From NCBI RefSeq assembly GCF_009731355.2, contig NZ_AP022810.1, positions 1,764,001 through 1,828,000 on the forward strand: a stretch of 64,000 nucleotides of DNA, in the 5' to 3' direction. The position numbers were made by a program, and so were the translations under genes. The notes below the pieces were generated by a model. The model did no database searches, had not been told where the DNA came from, and saw only the letters and a list, made by a program, of their open reading frames with translations. This document shows, in pieces, positions 53,709 to 62,065 of this stretch. Position 1 is the first letter of the stretch. Each line of letters begins with the position of its first letter. This DNA is from Desulfuromonas sp. AOP6. Lineage in GTDB: Bacteria; Desulfobacterota; Desulfuromonadia; Desulfuromonadales; SZUA-540.

Positions 53709-54784
53709 TTCATGCTCTCCTTTTGTTTATCGGCAAAGGCTTTAAAGCCTGCATAGAGGGCTTCGGCCATACGATCGAGCCCGGCGCCCTCCACAAGCTG
53801 CCTTTTGTCTTTACTGTTGGTCAGATAGCCCATTTCCACCAGCACACTTGGCAGATCCCCTCGGCCAAGAGGCAGCAATGGTGCCTGGATGATATCGAGC
53901 ACTGGCAGGCCTTGCTTTTCCAGGGATACTTTCAGTTCCTGCGCCAGTTGCAGACTGAGGTCGGGCCGGACCGCTTCGGTCTGTTCGTTCTCCAAGCCGT
54001 TCTGCGGCCTGATGAACAGCGCCAACCCCTGCGGACCTGAAGAAAAGGCCCCCTGGGCATGCAGGGTGATAAGGGCGTCCACATCGCTGCGGAGGGCTGG
54101 TTCAAAACGTTTTTGCCAGGTGAGGGCGTAATCACCGTCACGGCTGAGATAAACAGGAATCCCCATGCGCATTTTAATCAGCTTTTCAAAACGGCGGGCG
54201 GCATTTAAGGTCACATCCTTTTCTTTGACGCCATCCAGTCCGATGACCCCCTGATCCTCGCCGCCATGGCCCGGATCAATGGCCACCCCACGGATACCGG
54301 GAATGCTGACCGTTTTCTTTTTGCTCAGCAAAAAGGCAAAGAGACGGTCAAGAGTCCCTTCTTCACCCGAAGTTTCCTCGTCGACAACCGGCTGCAGGTT
54401 GCGGTAGTAGACAGGCTGACCGAGCAGGTTTCGGAGATTCCCAGTCACAAAGTTTTCCGGGACGCGCAGTTTGCCATCAATGAAGCGAGGACGATGGCTG
54501 AGAGGGATAAAATCACCATTCAAACGGATGAATTGGCTGCCAGGAGAGATGATAGCCGTGCCACGGGGCGTGTTAAAGGTATAAACGTGGTCGACAGAAA
54601 TCCAGCGCCCCGAAAGCCCAACGGCACGCAGCACCTCATCCACAGAGAGAAAGGAGGTTCCTTCCCGTCGATAGACTTCTTCGATGGTCGCGGGGTTGCT
54701 GCCGCCGAGCGCGATCTCAACGGACGCTCCCGCCGGCAGGCAGGCGAGAAGCCAGAAAATTACAATGAAAAAGAGACGTACCAT
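53705..54784 (-). CDS. N-acetylmuramoyl-L-alanine amidase (Amidase_3) with N-terminal stalk domain
   Basis: Exported zinc amidase that cleaves the muramic acid-peptide bond for cell separation or recycling. The 359-residue protein has a signal peptide ([18 protein letters not shown]). A copper-amine-oxidase-N-like stalk domain (about 30-130, [20 protein letters not shown]) precedes the Amidase_3 domain ([12 protein letters not shown] with the first Zn His, [12 protein letters not shown] with the Glu, LITLHAQG with the second His, [10 protein letters not shown] with the catalytic Glu). The LHAQG motif has Gln where most members have Asn. ATG 54784 with AGAGG upstream is chosen over an upstream start at 54868. 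Confidence 0.93.
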   Translation of the reverse strand: MVRLFFIVIFWLLACLPAGASVEIALGGSNPATIEEVYRREGTSFLSVDEVLRAVGLSGRWISVDHVYTFNTPRGTAIISPGSQFIRLNGDFIPLSHRPRFIDGKLRVPENFVTGNLRNLLGQPVYYRNLQPVVDEETSGEEGTLDRLFAFLLSKKKTVSIPGIRGVAIDPGHGGEDQGVIGLDGVKEKDVTLNAARRFEKLIKMRMGIPVYLSRDGDYALTWQKRFEPALRSDVDALITLHAQGAFSSGPQGLALFIRPQNGLENEQTEAVRPDLSLQLAQELKVSLEKQGLPVLDIIQAPLLPLGRGDLPSVLVEMGYLTNSKDKRQLVEGAGLDRMAEALYAGFKAFADKQKESMN

Positions 54785-54864
54785 GGTGACCTCTATCAGA
54801 TAAACGAGTGCGGTTATAGCCCGGATGGCGCCTTGAGTCAACGCTCCGGCCTTGAAAAGGACAT

Positions 54865-55902
54865 TCAACGGGTAAGCAGGCTCAGTCCCTTGCTCTTTTT
54901 GATTCCTAAGGCTTCCAGCAGGCGCCCGGTCAGAGTGTTTTCCAGTTCGTGCTGCTTTGCGCGTGTTTCGGGGAAAGGCCGTACCTGGCCACCGGCTATC
55001 ATCCCATGTCCTCCGGCCGTGCCGATGCCCTGCACCACCTGCTGGATGAGGTCCCCGGCGTTGAGGTCTTCCCGCAACGTGCGCAGGGAGAGCACTCCCA
55101 TGCCATTGTAATGGCCCATCCCCATGACGACAGCCACATCATCGACACGCAGCAGAAAATCCGCCATTTCGGAGACCATGTCGGGCACCTCAATATCATA
55201 CAGATTGAATACAAGAACTTCTCCGTAAGTGCGGGCGCTTTCAATAGCCTTGTTGAAGCTGCTGAAATAGCCCCGCGGCGCTTGCGGATGGGTAATCTCA
55301 TAAAGAATGTGATTGTTGACCAAGGGGACCAGACTGAGATAGGCCTCGCGGTCAGCCTTGGACCACTCCCGGCCCAGATCCTGGGTTTCGGACTTGATGG
55401 CGTAAAAAAGGATTGTGGCCAATTTGGTGTTGATACTGACTTCATGCGCCCTGAGATATTCAAAGAGAATGGTCGCCGCCGCGCCATAATCCTCGCGGAC
55501 ATCGACCAGTCGGACCTGACCGGTATCGTCACGCAGGGGATGGTGATCGATGACCACATCAGGGCGACATTCGGCCGGGATGGAATTGTTGCCGGTTCCC
55601 GGCTGGGTATCAACAGCGCAGAAAACGCTGTATTCACCGAGATCCAGATCCTGCACCTTGACGGCGTCAATCTCCAGCAACCGCACCATGGTGCGGTTCT
55701 CCCCCCGCCCGATGATACCGCCGAAGGTGATGGTCGCTTTCTGCCCGGTCTTGACTAGAAAGAGGTGCTGCAGGGCGTAGGCGGTGGCCAGCGAATCCGG
55801 GTCGGGGTTATCGTGACAAAAGATGAGAATACGCCCTTTGCCGCGCACCCACTCGACCAGTTGGCGCGAAAATTCCAGGGATCGATTCAAATCGACAGGC
55901 AT
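54865..55902 (-). CDS. DHH-family phosphoesterase (NrnA/RecJ-like)
   Basis: A 345-residue DHH-DHHA1 phosphoesterase. N-terminal FCHDNPDPDSLATAYALQ and VFCAVDTQPG supply metal ligands, VVIDHHP is the DHH motif, and GTAGGHGMIAGGQV is the C-terminal DHHA1 glycine motif. Family members degrade nano-RNAs, pAp or cyclic dinucleotide products. Given the cyclic dinucleotide riboswitches in this window a linear-dinucleotide role is conceivable, but no sequence feature proves the substrate. It lies between the LOG-like gene (18 bases upstream) and the amidase (80 bases downstream) on the same strand. Confidence 0.9.
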   Translation of the reverse strand: MPVDLNRSLEFSRQLVEWVRGKGRILIFCHDNPDPDSLATAYALQHLFLVKTGQKATITFGGIIGRGENRTMVRLLEIDAVKVQDLDLGEYSVFCAVDTQPGTGNNSIPAECRPDVVIDHHPLRDDTGQVRLVDVREDYGAAATILFEYLRAHEVSINTKLATILFYAIKSETQDLGREWSKADREAYLSLVPLVNNHILYEITHPQAPRGYFSSFNKAIESARTYGEVLVFNLYDIEVPDMVSEMADFLLRVDDVAVVMGMGHYNGMGVLSLRTLREDLNAGDLIQQVVQGIGTAGGHGMIAGGQVRPFPETRAKQHELENTLTGRLLEALGIKKSKGLSLLTR

Positions 55903-55920
55903 ATCAGATCATTCTCCTCG

Positions 55921-56385
55921 TCATGAAGGAAGGTCCGTGAGGAAATCAAGGGCAAGGCGCACAGCTTCCTCTGGAGTGGACGCCCTCATAACGCCATCGA
56001 TATGTTGCCAGCGACCAAGAACGATGACGGGACGACCCAGCTTGAGGCCGACAGCGATTTCGGAGAGAGTGCCGTACTCTCCTTCAACTGCGATGAGAAC
56101 CCGGGCGGTATGCGCGATAATGACGTTGCGGGCGTGTCCCATGTCGGTGACGACAGGGATACTTACGTAGGGATTGGCCTCATGGCGGCTGGCGCCAGGC
56201 AGAATACCGAGGGCAATGCCCCCTTTTTCCTGGCACCCACGACAGGCGGCCTCCATGACGCCACCGCCTCCACCACATACCAGGAGCAATCCAGCCTCGG
56301 CAAGCAACTGCCCGACCCGGCGAGCTGATTCATAGCCTGCCGTCGACACCGTGCCGGCGCCTATGACCCCCACGATGGACGTCAT
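55921..56385 (-). CDS. SLOG/LOG-like Rossmann protein (TIGR00725 type)
   Basis: A 154-residue single-domain protein. VGVIGAGTVSTAGYESARRVG opens a Rossmann fold, VCGGGGGVMEAACRGCQEKGG carries the glycine-rich GGGxGxM(E)A motif, and EGEYGTLSEIAVGLKLGRPVIVLG gives the GTxxE segment. This matches the LOG/TIGR00725 group of nucleotide- or nucleoside-binding proteins. Cytokinin-type phosphoribohydrolase activity is known for true LOG proteins, but this short subgroup is uncharacterised. It is tightly packed between copA (3 bases) and the DHH gene (18 bases) in an operon. Confidence 0.85.
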   Translation of the reverse strand: MTSIVGVIGAGTVSTAGYESARRVGQLLAEAGLLLVCGGGGGVMEAACRGCQEKGGIALGILPGASRHEANPYVSIPVVTDMGHARNVIIAHTARVLIAVEGEYGTLSEIAVGLKLGRPVIVLGRWQHIDGVMRASTPEEAVRLALDFLTDLPS

Positions 56386-56388
56386 GGG

Positions 56389-59082
56389 CTATTTTTGCAT
56401 CCGCCGGCGGTAGCGTCGCAGCAACAAGCTGTTGGTGACCACCGACACGCTGGAGAAGGCCATGGCCAGGCCGGCAAACTCGGGTTTGAGAACCAGGCCG
56501 AAAGCAGGATAGAGAGCGCCGGCGGCGATGGGAATACCCGCTACGTTATAGAAAAAAGCCCAGAAGAGATTCTGTTTGATCTTCGACAGGGTTTTTCGCC
56601 CCAGACGAATGCCGCGCTCCACATCGCGGATATCTCCCTTGACCAGGATGAGCTCACCGGTTTCCTTGGCGACATCGGTACCGCTGCCGATGGCGATGCC
56701 AATATCGGCCTGAGCCAGAGCGGGAGCGTCGTTGATGCCATCACCCACCATGCCGACGAGGTAGCCTTCATCCTGATAGCGACGGACTACCTGCTGCTTA
56801 TGTTCGGGCAGAACCTCAGCCTCCACGGCGTCGATTCCCACCTCGGCAGCGACCGCTTCGGCCACAGCCAACCGGTCGCCGGTAATCATGATCGTGCGCA
56901 GACCCAGCTCCTTCAAACGGGAGATGGTCTCTGCTGCCCCTTCTTTCGGCGTATCCGCCAGGGCCAGCAATCCGAGGGCCTTCTGGTCGGCGGCGACAAA
57001 AACGATGGATTTACCGGCCTGTGCCAGTTCATGGGCCCGCTCGGTCAGCTCACCCAAGGTGATTTTTTCCTCATCCAGCAAACGTTGGTTGCCGACGGTC
57101 ACGCGTATGGCGTCAACAACACAGAGCAGCCCGTGACCGCCTCGTTCTTCCACTTCGCTGGCCTGAGACCAGTCAAGGTTTTGTGCCTTGGCCTCATGGA
57201 CAACAGCCCTGGCCAGAGGATGATGACTTTCCGACTCAGCCGCAGCCGCCAAACGCAGCAGCTCCCCTTTTTCCGTACCCTCGACAGGAACAACATCCGT
57301 AACCGTGAACTCGCCACGGGTCAGCGTGCCCGTTTTGTCGAAGAGCATAATCTGCAGTTTGGAAATATTTTCGAGAACCGTCGCCCTCTTGAAGAGAATA
57401 CCCTCGGAGAGGCCGACGGAGCTGCCGACCATGATGGCCGTCGGGGTGGCCAGGCCGAGGGCGCAGGGGCAGGCGATGACGAGGACGCTGATGGCCATCT
57501 TGAAGGCAAAGAGGAAATCCATCCCGAGTGCAAAGCGCCAGAGCAGGAAGGTTGCCAAGGCGATCACAACAACGGTGGGCACAAAGTAATTAGAAACCGT
57601 ATCGGCCAGACGCTGGATGGGGGCCTTGTCCCCCTGAGCGTCTTCCACCATGCGAACAATCTGGGCCAGCGCCGTCTGCTCGCCGATGCGGGTGGCGCGT
57701 ACCACCAGCCGACCGCTGCGGTTGATGGTGGCGCCGGTGACCTCGTCATCGACCCCCTTGTCCACGGGTACCGCCTCGCCCGTGAGCATGGATTCGTCCA
57801 CGGCCGCACCGCCTTCGACAACAATACCGTCGGTGGCGATCTTTTCGCCGGCTCTCACCACAAAAACATCACCGACCTGAATGCTGTCGGCCGCCACTTC
57901 TTTTTCCTGCCCATCCACCAGTATAAGGGCACGGTCCGCCTGCAGATGGAGCAGTTTCTTGAGCGCCTGTCCCGCCTTCCCCTTGGCGCGGGCCTCCAGC
58001 CATTTGCCGAAACGGATGAAGGTGACGAGCATGGCACCGGTTTCAAAAAAAACTTCTCCAGAGATGCCGAACCAGCCGAAACCGGCCAGCACCGAATAGC
58101 CGTAGGCCGCCGTGATCCCCATGGCAACCAGCACATCCATGTTGGCCGCACCATTTTTCAGTGAAGTGTATGCCCCTTTGTAAAAGGTCAGCCCCGCCGT
58201 GAACTGCACCAGGGTGGCGAGGACGAAAATCACATAGAGGGTCGCCTCCCCGAAGGGATGCAGCCACATGAGCGGCATGATCGGGGCCGTGAAAACAGCC
58301 GAGAAGATCAGCCAGCGCAGCTGTTTTTTCCCCTCTTCCGCATCGTCCTGGTCCTGCGCGGCCACGGGGGTGTAGCCGGCACGGCGCACCGCCTCGAAAA
58401 TACCCTGTTGGTCGAGAAGGGCCGGATCGAAATCGACGGTCGCCTTCTCGCGGGCGAAGTTGACTCTGGCCGAGCGGACGCCTTCGAGCTGCGCAAGTTT
58501 TTTCTCGATGGTCTGCGAACAGGCAGCACAGTGCATGCCCTGGACCGAAAAGGAAATCTTACCAGGCGAAACCTCCCCAGACTGCAGGGAGGCGCGGTAG
58601 CCGAGATCCTCAATCTTTTTCAGGATGGCCTCGATGTCGGTTTGTTCCGGCAAAAACTCGACCCGCAGTTTTTCCGCGGCAAAATTGACCACAGCGCTCT
58701 TGACGCCGGCCATGCCCCCCACCCCCTTTTCGATGGTCCGGGCACAATTGGCGCAGGTCATGCCGGTAATCTTCAAGGTAAGTCTTTCGACCTGGCCCGC
58801 TTTCTCCCGACCAGAAGAGGCAGATGAATCGGACGGTGGAGTCTCTGACGGCACCGCCTCATCGTCGCCCTCGGCCGGCACCTGGAACCCGGCCTGGCGG
58901 ACAGCCTCGACCAGAGTGTCCCGCTGGATACGGCCGGACTCCACGGAAACCTTCGCCTGGAGATCCTCCAGAGAAACCTGAACCTCGGTGACGCCATCAA
59001 GGGCTAAGAGTGCTTCACGCACCCGTCCCACACACTTCTGGCACTTCATGCCATGGACGGGAAAAACAACTGTATCGGTCAT
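56389..59082 (-). CDS. copA: Cu(I)-exporting P1B-type ATPase with three metal-binding domains
   Basis: Inner-membrane copper efflux pump of 897 residues. Three N-terminal heavy-metal-associated domains each carry CxxC (GMKCQKC, GMTCANC, GMHCAAC), one more than the common two. P-type ATPase features are MLTGEAVPVDK (actuator), the ion-site CPC in VIACPCALGLATP, DKTGTLTRG (phosphorylation) and GDGINDAPALAQADIGIAIGSGTDVA. The C-terminal MAFSSVSVVTNSLLLRRYR carries the MxxSS motif diagnostic of Cu(I) pumps. No copper regulator is adjacent. Multiheme-cytochrome producers need copper defence, but the link here is only contextual. Confidence 0.96.
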   Translation of the reverse strand: MTDTVVFPVHGMKCQKCVGRVREALLALDGVTEVQVSLEDLQAKVSVESGRIQRDTLVEAVRQAGFQVPAEGDDEAVPSETPPSDSSASSGREKAGQVERLTLKITGMTCANCARTIEKGVGGMAGVKSAVVNFAAEKLRVEFLPEQTDIEAILKKIEDLGYRASLQSGEVSPGKISFSVQGMHCAACSQTIEKKLAQLEGVRSARVNFAREKATVDFDPALLDQQGIFEAVRRAGYTPVAAQDQDDAEEGKKQLRWLIFSAVFTAPIMPLMWLHPFGEATLYVIFVLATLVQFTAGLTFYKGAYTSLKNGAANMDVLVAMGITAAYGYSVLAGFGWFGISGEVFFETGAMLVTFIRFGKWLEARAKGKAGQALKKLLHLQADRALILVDGQEKEVAADSIQVGDVFVVRAGEKIATDGIVVEGGAAVDESMLTGEAVPVDKGVDDEVTGATINRSGRLVVRATRIGEQTALAQIVRMVEDAQGDKAPIQRLADTVSNYFVPTVVVIALATFLLWRFALGMDFLFAFKMAISVLVIACPCALGLATPTAIMVGSSVGLSEGILFKRATVLENISKLQIMLFDKTGTLTRGEFTVTDVVPVEGTEKGELLRLAAAAESESHHPLARAVVHEAKAQNLDWSQASEVEERGGHGLLCVVDAIRVTVGNQRLLDEEKITLGELTERAHELAQAGKSIVFVAADQKALGLLALADTPKEGAAETISRLKELGLRTIMITGDRLAVAEAVAAEVGIDAVEAEVLPEHKQQVVRRYQDEGYLVGMVGDGINDAPALAQADIGIAIGSGTDVAKETGELILVKGDIRDVERGIRLGRKTLSKIKQNLFWAFFYNVAGIPIAAGALYPAFGLVLKPEFAGLAMAFSSVSVVTNSLLLRRYRRRMQK

Positions 59083-59094
59083 GGGCAGACGGCC

Positions 59095-60342
59095 TTAATC
59101 CGTGGTGTTGTCTTTATAAAGACTCTTGAAGGAACGGGAATTTCGTATGCTGTCGAAATCGGGGTCATGAAGAGCATCCTCCAGAAAATGCGTTTCCTGG
59201 GCGGAGGCGCAGCTCAAGGCCTTGACCGCTTCACGGACTTTCCCGAGCCGGGCAAAAACACAGGCGCGGTTGTAGTGGGCCAGAGGATAACGAGTAGTGC
59301 GTTCGAGAATGGCATCGAAACAGGCCAGGGCTTCATCGAACTGCCCGAGATCGATCAGCACGTTCCCCTTATTGTTGAGGGTATAGATGGAGTCGGGATC
59401 CCGTCGCAGACTTTCGTCGATGGCCTGGAGGGCACCCTCGAGATCTCCGAGTTTTTCCAGAACGATACCCCGGTAAAAGGGTGGCTCGGGATGATCCGGT
59501 TCGACCTTTTCAGCCTGATTCACAATCGGAAGAACTTCAGAGAAACGCCCGTTCTCGAGAAGAAGACTGGCCTTTTCCATGAACGCCTCGAAAAATCCGG
59601 GATCGAGTCGGGTAGCACGGTCCAGACTGACCAGAGCCTCGTCGAGGCGAGCCAGCCGACCCAAAGCGAGGCCACGGTTGAAATGAAAGATGGCCACGCG
59701 GGGATGTCGCCGCAGGGCTTTGTCGCAGTAGGCCAGTGCTTCCTCCTGGTCGACCAGATGGGCGAGAGAATAGCTCAAGCTGTTAAGGGTGGCCGGATCT
59801 CCCGGGTATTCGGCCAGCACCTGTTCGAAACAGCGAAGCGCCTCCTCAAAACGGCCCAGCCGATTGAGCACGTAACCTTTATTGTACTGCGCATCCGGGG
59901 ACTGGGGCAGGCGTGTCAAGGCCTCATCGTAAGCCTCCAGGGCTTCCTCCGAGCGTCCCAGGGCGTCGAGAGCGTTGCCCATATTGACATGGATTTCCGG
60001 AAAGTCGGGCTGTTGTTCCAGAGCAATGCGGATATGCTTGAGGGCCTCCTCGTAGCGTCCGAGACGCTCAAGCAGGGCGGCAAAATTATGATGAATCGTG
60101 CCGTTATGGGGTTCGAGGGTGAGAGCCTTGCGAAAGAGCAGATAGGCGTTGTCTTCATCCTCCTCCTTCGAGGCGGCGATGGCGCACAGGTTGAGGGCCT
60201 CGACGCTGAGAGGATTGTCCACCAGGTACTCTTGCGCCAATTCGAGCGCAGCCCGGCTGTCGCCTCGCTGCAGGGCATCCTGAGCCATCTCAAGATCGTC
60301 TTCCTCGAAGATGGCATCTGTATCGTCAAAAATATCTTGCAT
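59095..60342 (-). CDS. TPR-repeat protein
   Basis: A 415-residue cytoplasmic protein composed of about ten tetratricopeptide repeats (for example NGTIHHNFAALLERLGRYEEAL, PEIHVNMGNALDALGRSEEAL, YTLNNKGNVLIDLGQFDEAL) after an acidic N-terminus (MQDIFDDTDAIFEEDDLEM). There is no signal peptide or catalytic domain. ATG 60342 is chosen because CGGAG lies 6 bases upstream, whereas an upstream reading to 60450 has no ribosome site. It precedes copA by 12 bases on the same strand. Interaction partners are unknown. Confidence 0.87.
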   Translation of the reverse strand: MQDIFDDTDAIFEEDDLEMAQDALQRGDSRAALELAQEYLVDNPLSVEALNLCAIAASKEEDEDNAYLLFRKALTLEPHNGTIHHNFAALLERLGRYEEALKHIRIALEQQPDFPEIHVNMGNALDALGRSEEALEAYDEALTRLPQSPDAQYNKGYVLNRLGRFEEALRCFEQVLAEYPGDPATLNSLSYSLAHLVDQEEALAYCDKALRRHPRVAIFHFNRGLALGRLARLDEALVSLDRATRLDPGFFEAFMEKASLLLENGRFSEVLPIVNQAEKVEPDHPEPPFYRGIVLEKLGDLEGALQAIDESLRRDPDSIYTLNNKGNVLIDLGQFDEALACFDAILERTTRYPLAHYNRACVFARLGKVREAVKALSCASAQETHFLEDALHDPDFDSIRNSRSFKSLYKDNTTD

Positions 60343-60569
60343 GAAAACTCCGGTCAGGGGAAATGGCAGCCGGCCAAGGTGGCCACTGCCCGCGGCATCA
60401 TAACAGAAAAACACCCTTGATGCACCCAATTCAGCCTTGACTCTGTACACACCTGGAAACAGGTCGAGTCGGCATTACGCTGATGGATACGCAGCTCCAC
60501 GGTGTTCTTTGGCTTGAAAGCTGGTGGCCGCTGTCGTGTTCCTGGTCGGAAAATCATTCCGCAACAGCC

Positions 60570-60803
60570 TCAATCCTTTTCTCTAAGTCGGCGCAGACTG
60601 TCGACCACCGACTCTTCAGCGGGGAAAACGCCTGTGACCTTCTTGGAATAGATCAGATTGCCATCGGCCTTGACCTCAAAGACGCCTCCCATGGATTTGA
60701 TCAGGTCAGGGTTTTCCTGCAGCTCTCGATTGATTTTCTCCGCCAGACTGACGGCACGGGGGAAATATCCTCAACCGCCGCAGTATTCAATAGTGATTTT
60801 CAT
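60570..60803 (-). CDS. SelW/Rdx-family selenoprotein (in-frame TGA as selenocysteine)
   Basis: A 77-residue thioredoxin-like Rdx protein. From ATG 60803 (GGAG 7 bases upstream) it reads MKITIEYCGG, then TGA at 60773-60771, then GYFPRAVSLAEKIN and on to GVFEVKADGNLIYSKKVTG and a C-terminal SVVDSLRRLREKD, stopping at TGA 60572-60570. CGGU is the SelW redox motif CxxC/U. Reading continues in the same conserved frame for 66 codons after the TGA, so this is not a pseudogene. Just downstream of the TGA a GC-rich hairpin with GTCAGTCT in its loop could be the bacterial SECIS. A conventional ORF finder would miss this gene. Divergent from slyD. Confidence 0.88.
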
Positions 60804-60963
60804 TTTTTGGTCTCCTCAAAAAGGTGTCTCACACGACAGGATTTGCAGGTATTTTCGCTCGGGACAGAAAGACCCGCATTTTTTTCTGGACGGACAGCTT
60901 CGTCCCTCTTACCATGATGTATCTTTTACATAATACCGCAACAGACAGGGAAGGATCAACCGG

Positions 60964-61422
60964 ATGGCAAAAGCAAAAAAAGGCGACAACGTCAGCATCG
61001 ATTTCATTGGCAAACTTAACGACGGCACTATTTTCGACACCACCTTCGATGACGGCCAATGCGAAGAAGATCATTGCGAATCGGGCCCCATGGAGCTGAC
61101 CCTGGGTGAAGGTGAGTTTTTCCAGGAGATCGAGGAGGCACTGATTGGCATGTCTCCGGGCGACAAAAAGGTCGTGAAAATTCCAGCCGAGAGCGCTTTC
61201 GGCGAATATGATGACGACAAGGTCTTCACCGTCAGTCGGGACAAGATCCCCGGCGATTTTGTTCCCGAAGTCGGTCAGGAACTGGAAATGACCACGGAAG
61301 ACGACGAAGTGGAAATTGTCACCGTGGTAGAATTCACCGAGGATTCGGTGACCTTCGACGCCAACCATCCCCTCATTGGTGAAGATTTGACCTACGAAAT
61401 CGAACTGGTGGAAATTCTCTGA
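60964..61422 (+). CDS. slyD: FKBP-type peptidyl-prolyl isomerase, SlyD-like
   Basis: A 152-residue cytoplasmic FKBP isomerase/chaperone. DNVSIDFIGKLNDGTIFDTT opens the FKBP fold, with the insert-in-flap region at LGEGEFFQEIEEALIGMSPGDKKVVKIPAESAFGEYDDDKV, and the FKBP fold closes with DLTYEIELVEI. The His/Cys-rich metal tail of E. coli SlyD is missing, though CEEDHC in the flap could bind metal. AAGGA precedes the ATG. It is divergent from the selenoprotein gene across 160 bases. Confidence 0.9.
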   Translation: MAKAKKGDNVSIDFIGKLNDGTIFDTTFDDGQCEEDHCESGPMELTLGEGEFFQEIEEALIGMSPGDKKVVKIPAESAFGEYDDDKVFTVSRDKIPGDFVPEVGQELEMTTEDDEVEIVTVVEFTEDSVTFDANHPLIGEDLTYEIELVEIL

Positions 61423-61513
61423 TTTTTCTTCTTTTTGACACCGTCCCGGCGGGATTTCTCCGGGGCGTTGTCCTTCCCGCCGTAGCCACCCTGACCAGGG
61501 AGTCCCTATACCC

Positions 61514-61765
61514 GTGTCTCCAAACGCCAATCCCGACCAGACACCTCGACACCGCTCCTCCGACCACCAGGAACTTTTGGAATTGGCGGCCATGCGCATG
61601 CCCTTTGGCAAGTATGCCGGTTGGCGTCTGATCGACCTGCCCGAACCCTACGTGGTCTGGATGGCCGGTCAGGGTTTTCCGGCAGGTCTTCTCGGCCGCC
61701 GTTTGCGCGCCGTCTATGAGATCAAAGTCAACGGCCTCGAATCTCTTTTCGACCCTCTGCGCTGA
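61514..61765 (+). CDS. DUF3820 family small protein
   Basis: An 83-residue protein with MRMPFGKYAGWRLIDLPEPYVVWMAGQGFPAGLLGRRL, the DUF3820 core (MPFGKYKG...LPxxYLxWF pattern). The family's function is unknown. It has been called a putative quorum-sensing-regulated virulence factor domain and is often next to exonuclease-like proteins. The start is uncertain: a GTG at 61514 has AGGGAG about 11 bases upstream, and an ATG at 61592 would give only the core domain. It follows slyD by 91 bases and may be cotranscribed. Confidence 0.78.
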   Translation: MSPNANPDQTPRHRSSDHQELLELAAMRMPFGKYAGWRLIDLPEPYVVWMAGQGFPAGLLGRRLRAVYEIKVNGLESLFDPLR

Positions 61766-61868
61766 TCACCCCTCCCTCCCCTATTCCATTCTCCAAAGCC
61801 ACTCCTATCTTCATCATCGCAACACCTGACAGTCCGCGCTGCTAAAAAATGACAAAAAATATCCGAAT

Positions 61869-61882
61869 TTGACCTGGGTCAT
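61869..61882 (+). promoter_or_regulatory. HcpR/FNR-CRP-type operator upstream of hcp
   Basis: TTGAC-CTGG-GTCAT (61869-61882), with the inner palindrome TGACC-TG-GGTCA, matches the TTGAC-N4-GTCAA pattern known for HcpR, the nitrosative-stress activator of deltaproteobacteria. Its centre (61875.5) is 41.5 bases upstream of the start predicted from the -10 box TATAGT (61905-61910), the classic class II activator position. Confidence 0.65.
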
Positions 61883-61904
61883 GTTTTACCCTGCGGTCCT
61901 CGCT

Positions 61905-61910
61905 TATAGT
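61905..61910 (+). promoter_or_regulatory. -10 element of the hcp promoter
   Basis: TATAGT, five of six matches to consensus. There is no good -35, as expected for an activator-dependent promoter. Predicted start near 61917. Confidence 0.5.
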
Positions 61911-62065
61911 CGAGCCAACTTCAGCAGAAATCAGGACCGCTGTTCAGGTTCGTCGCTCATAAAATCTCTCGCAGAAAGGGTTGAACTATCATGGGAATCA
62001 TGGATTTTTTAGGATTTGGCAAAAAGGAAACGCAAACCACCAGTCACTCAACAAAGGAGAATGCC

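Noticed and set aside
56395-58164. 589-codon open frame antisense to copA
   Set aside because: The sense strand encodes unmistakable P-type ATPase motifs. The antisense frame has no signature and is a by-product of codon bias.
60771-60773. Reading the SelW-like gene as a pseudogene with a premature stop
   Set aside because: The TGA sits exactly at the CxxU position of the redox motif, and the downstream frame is intact and family-like to its end.
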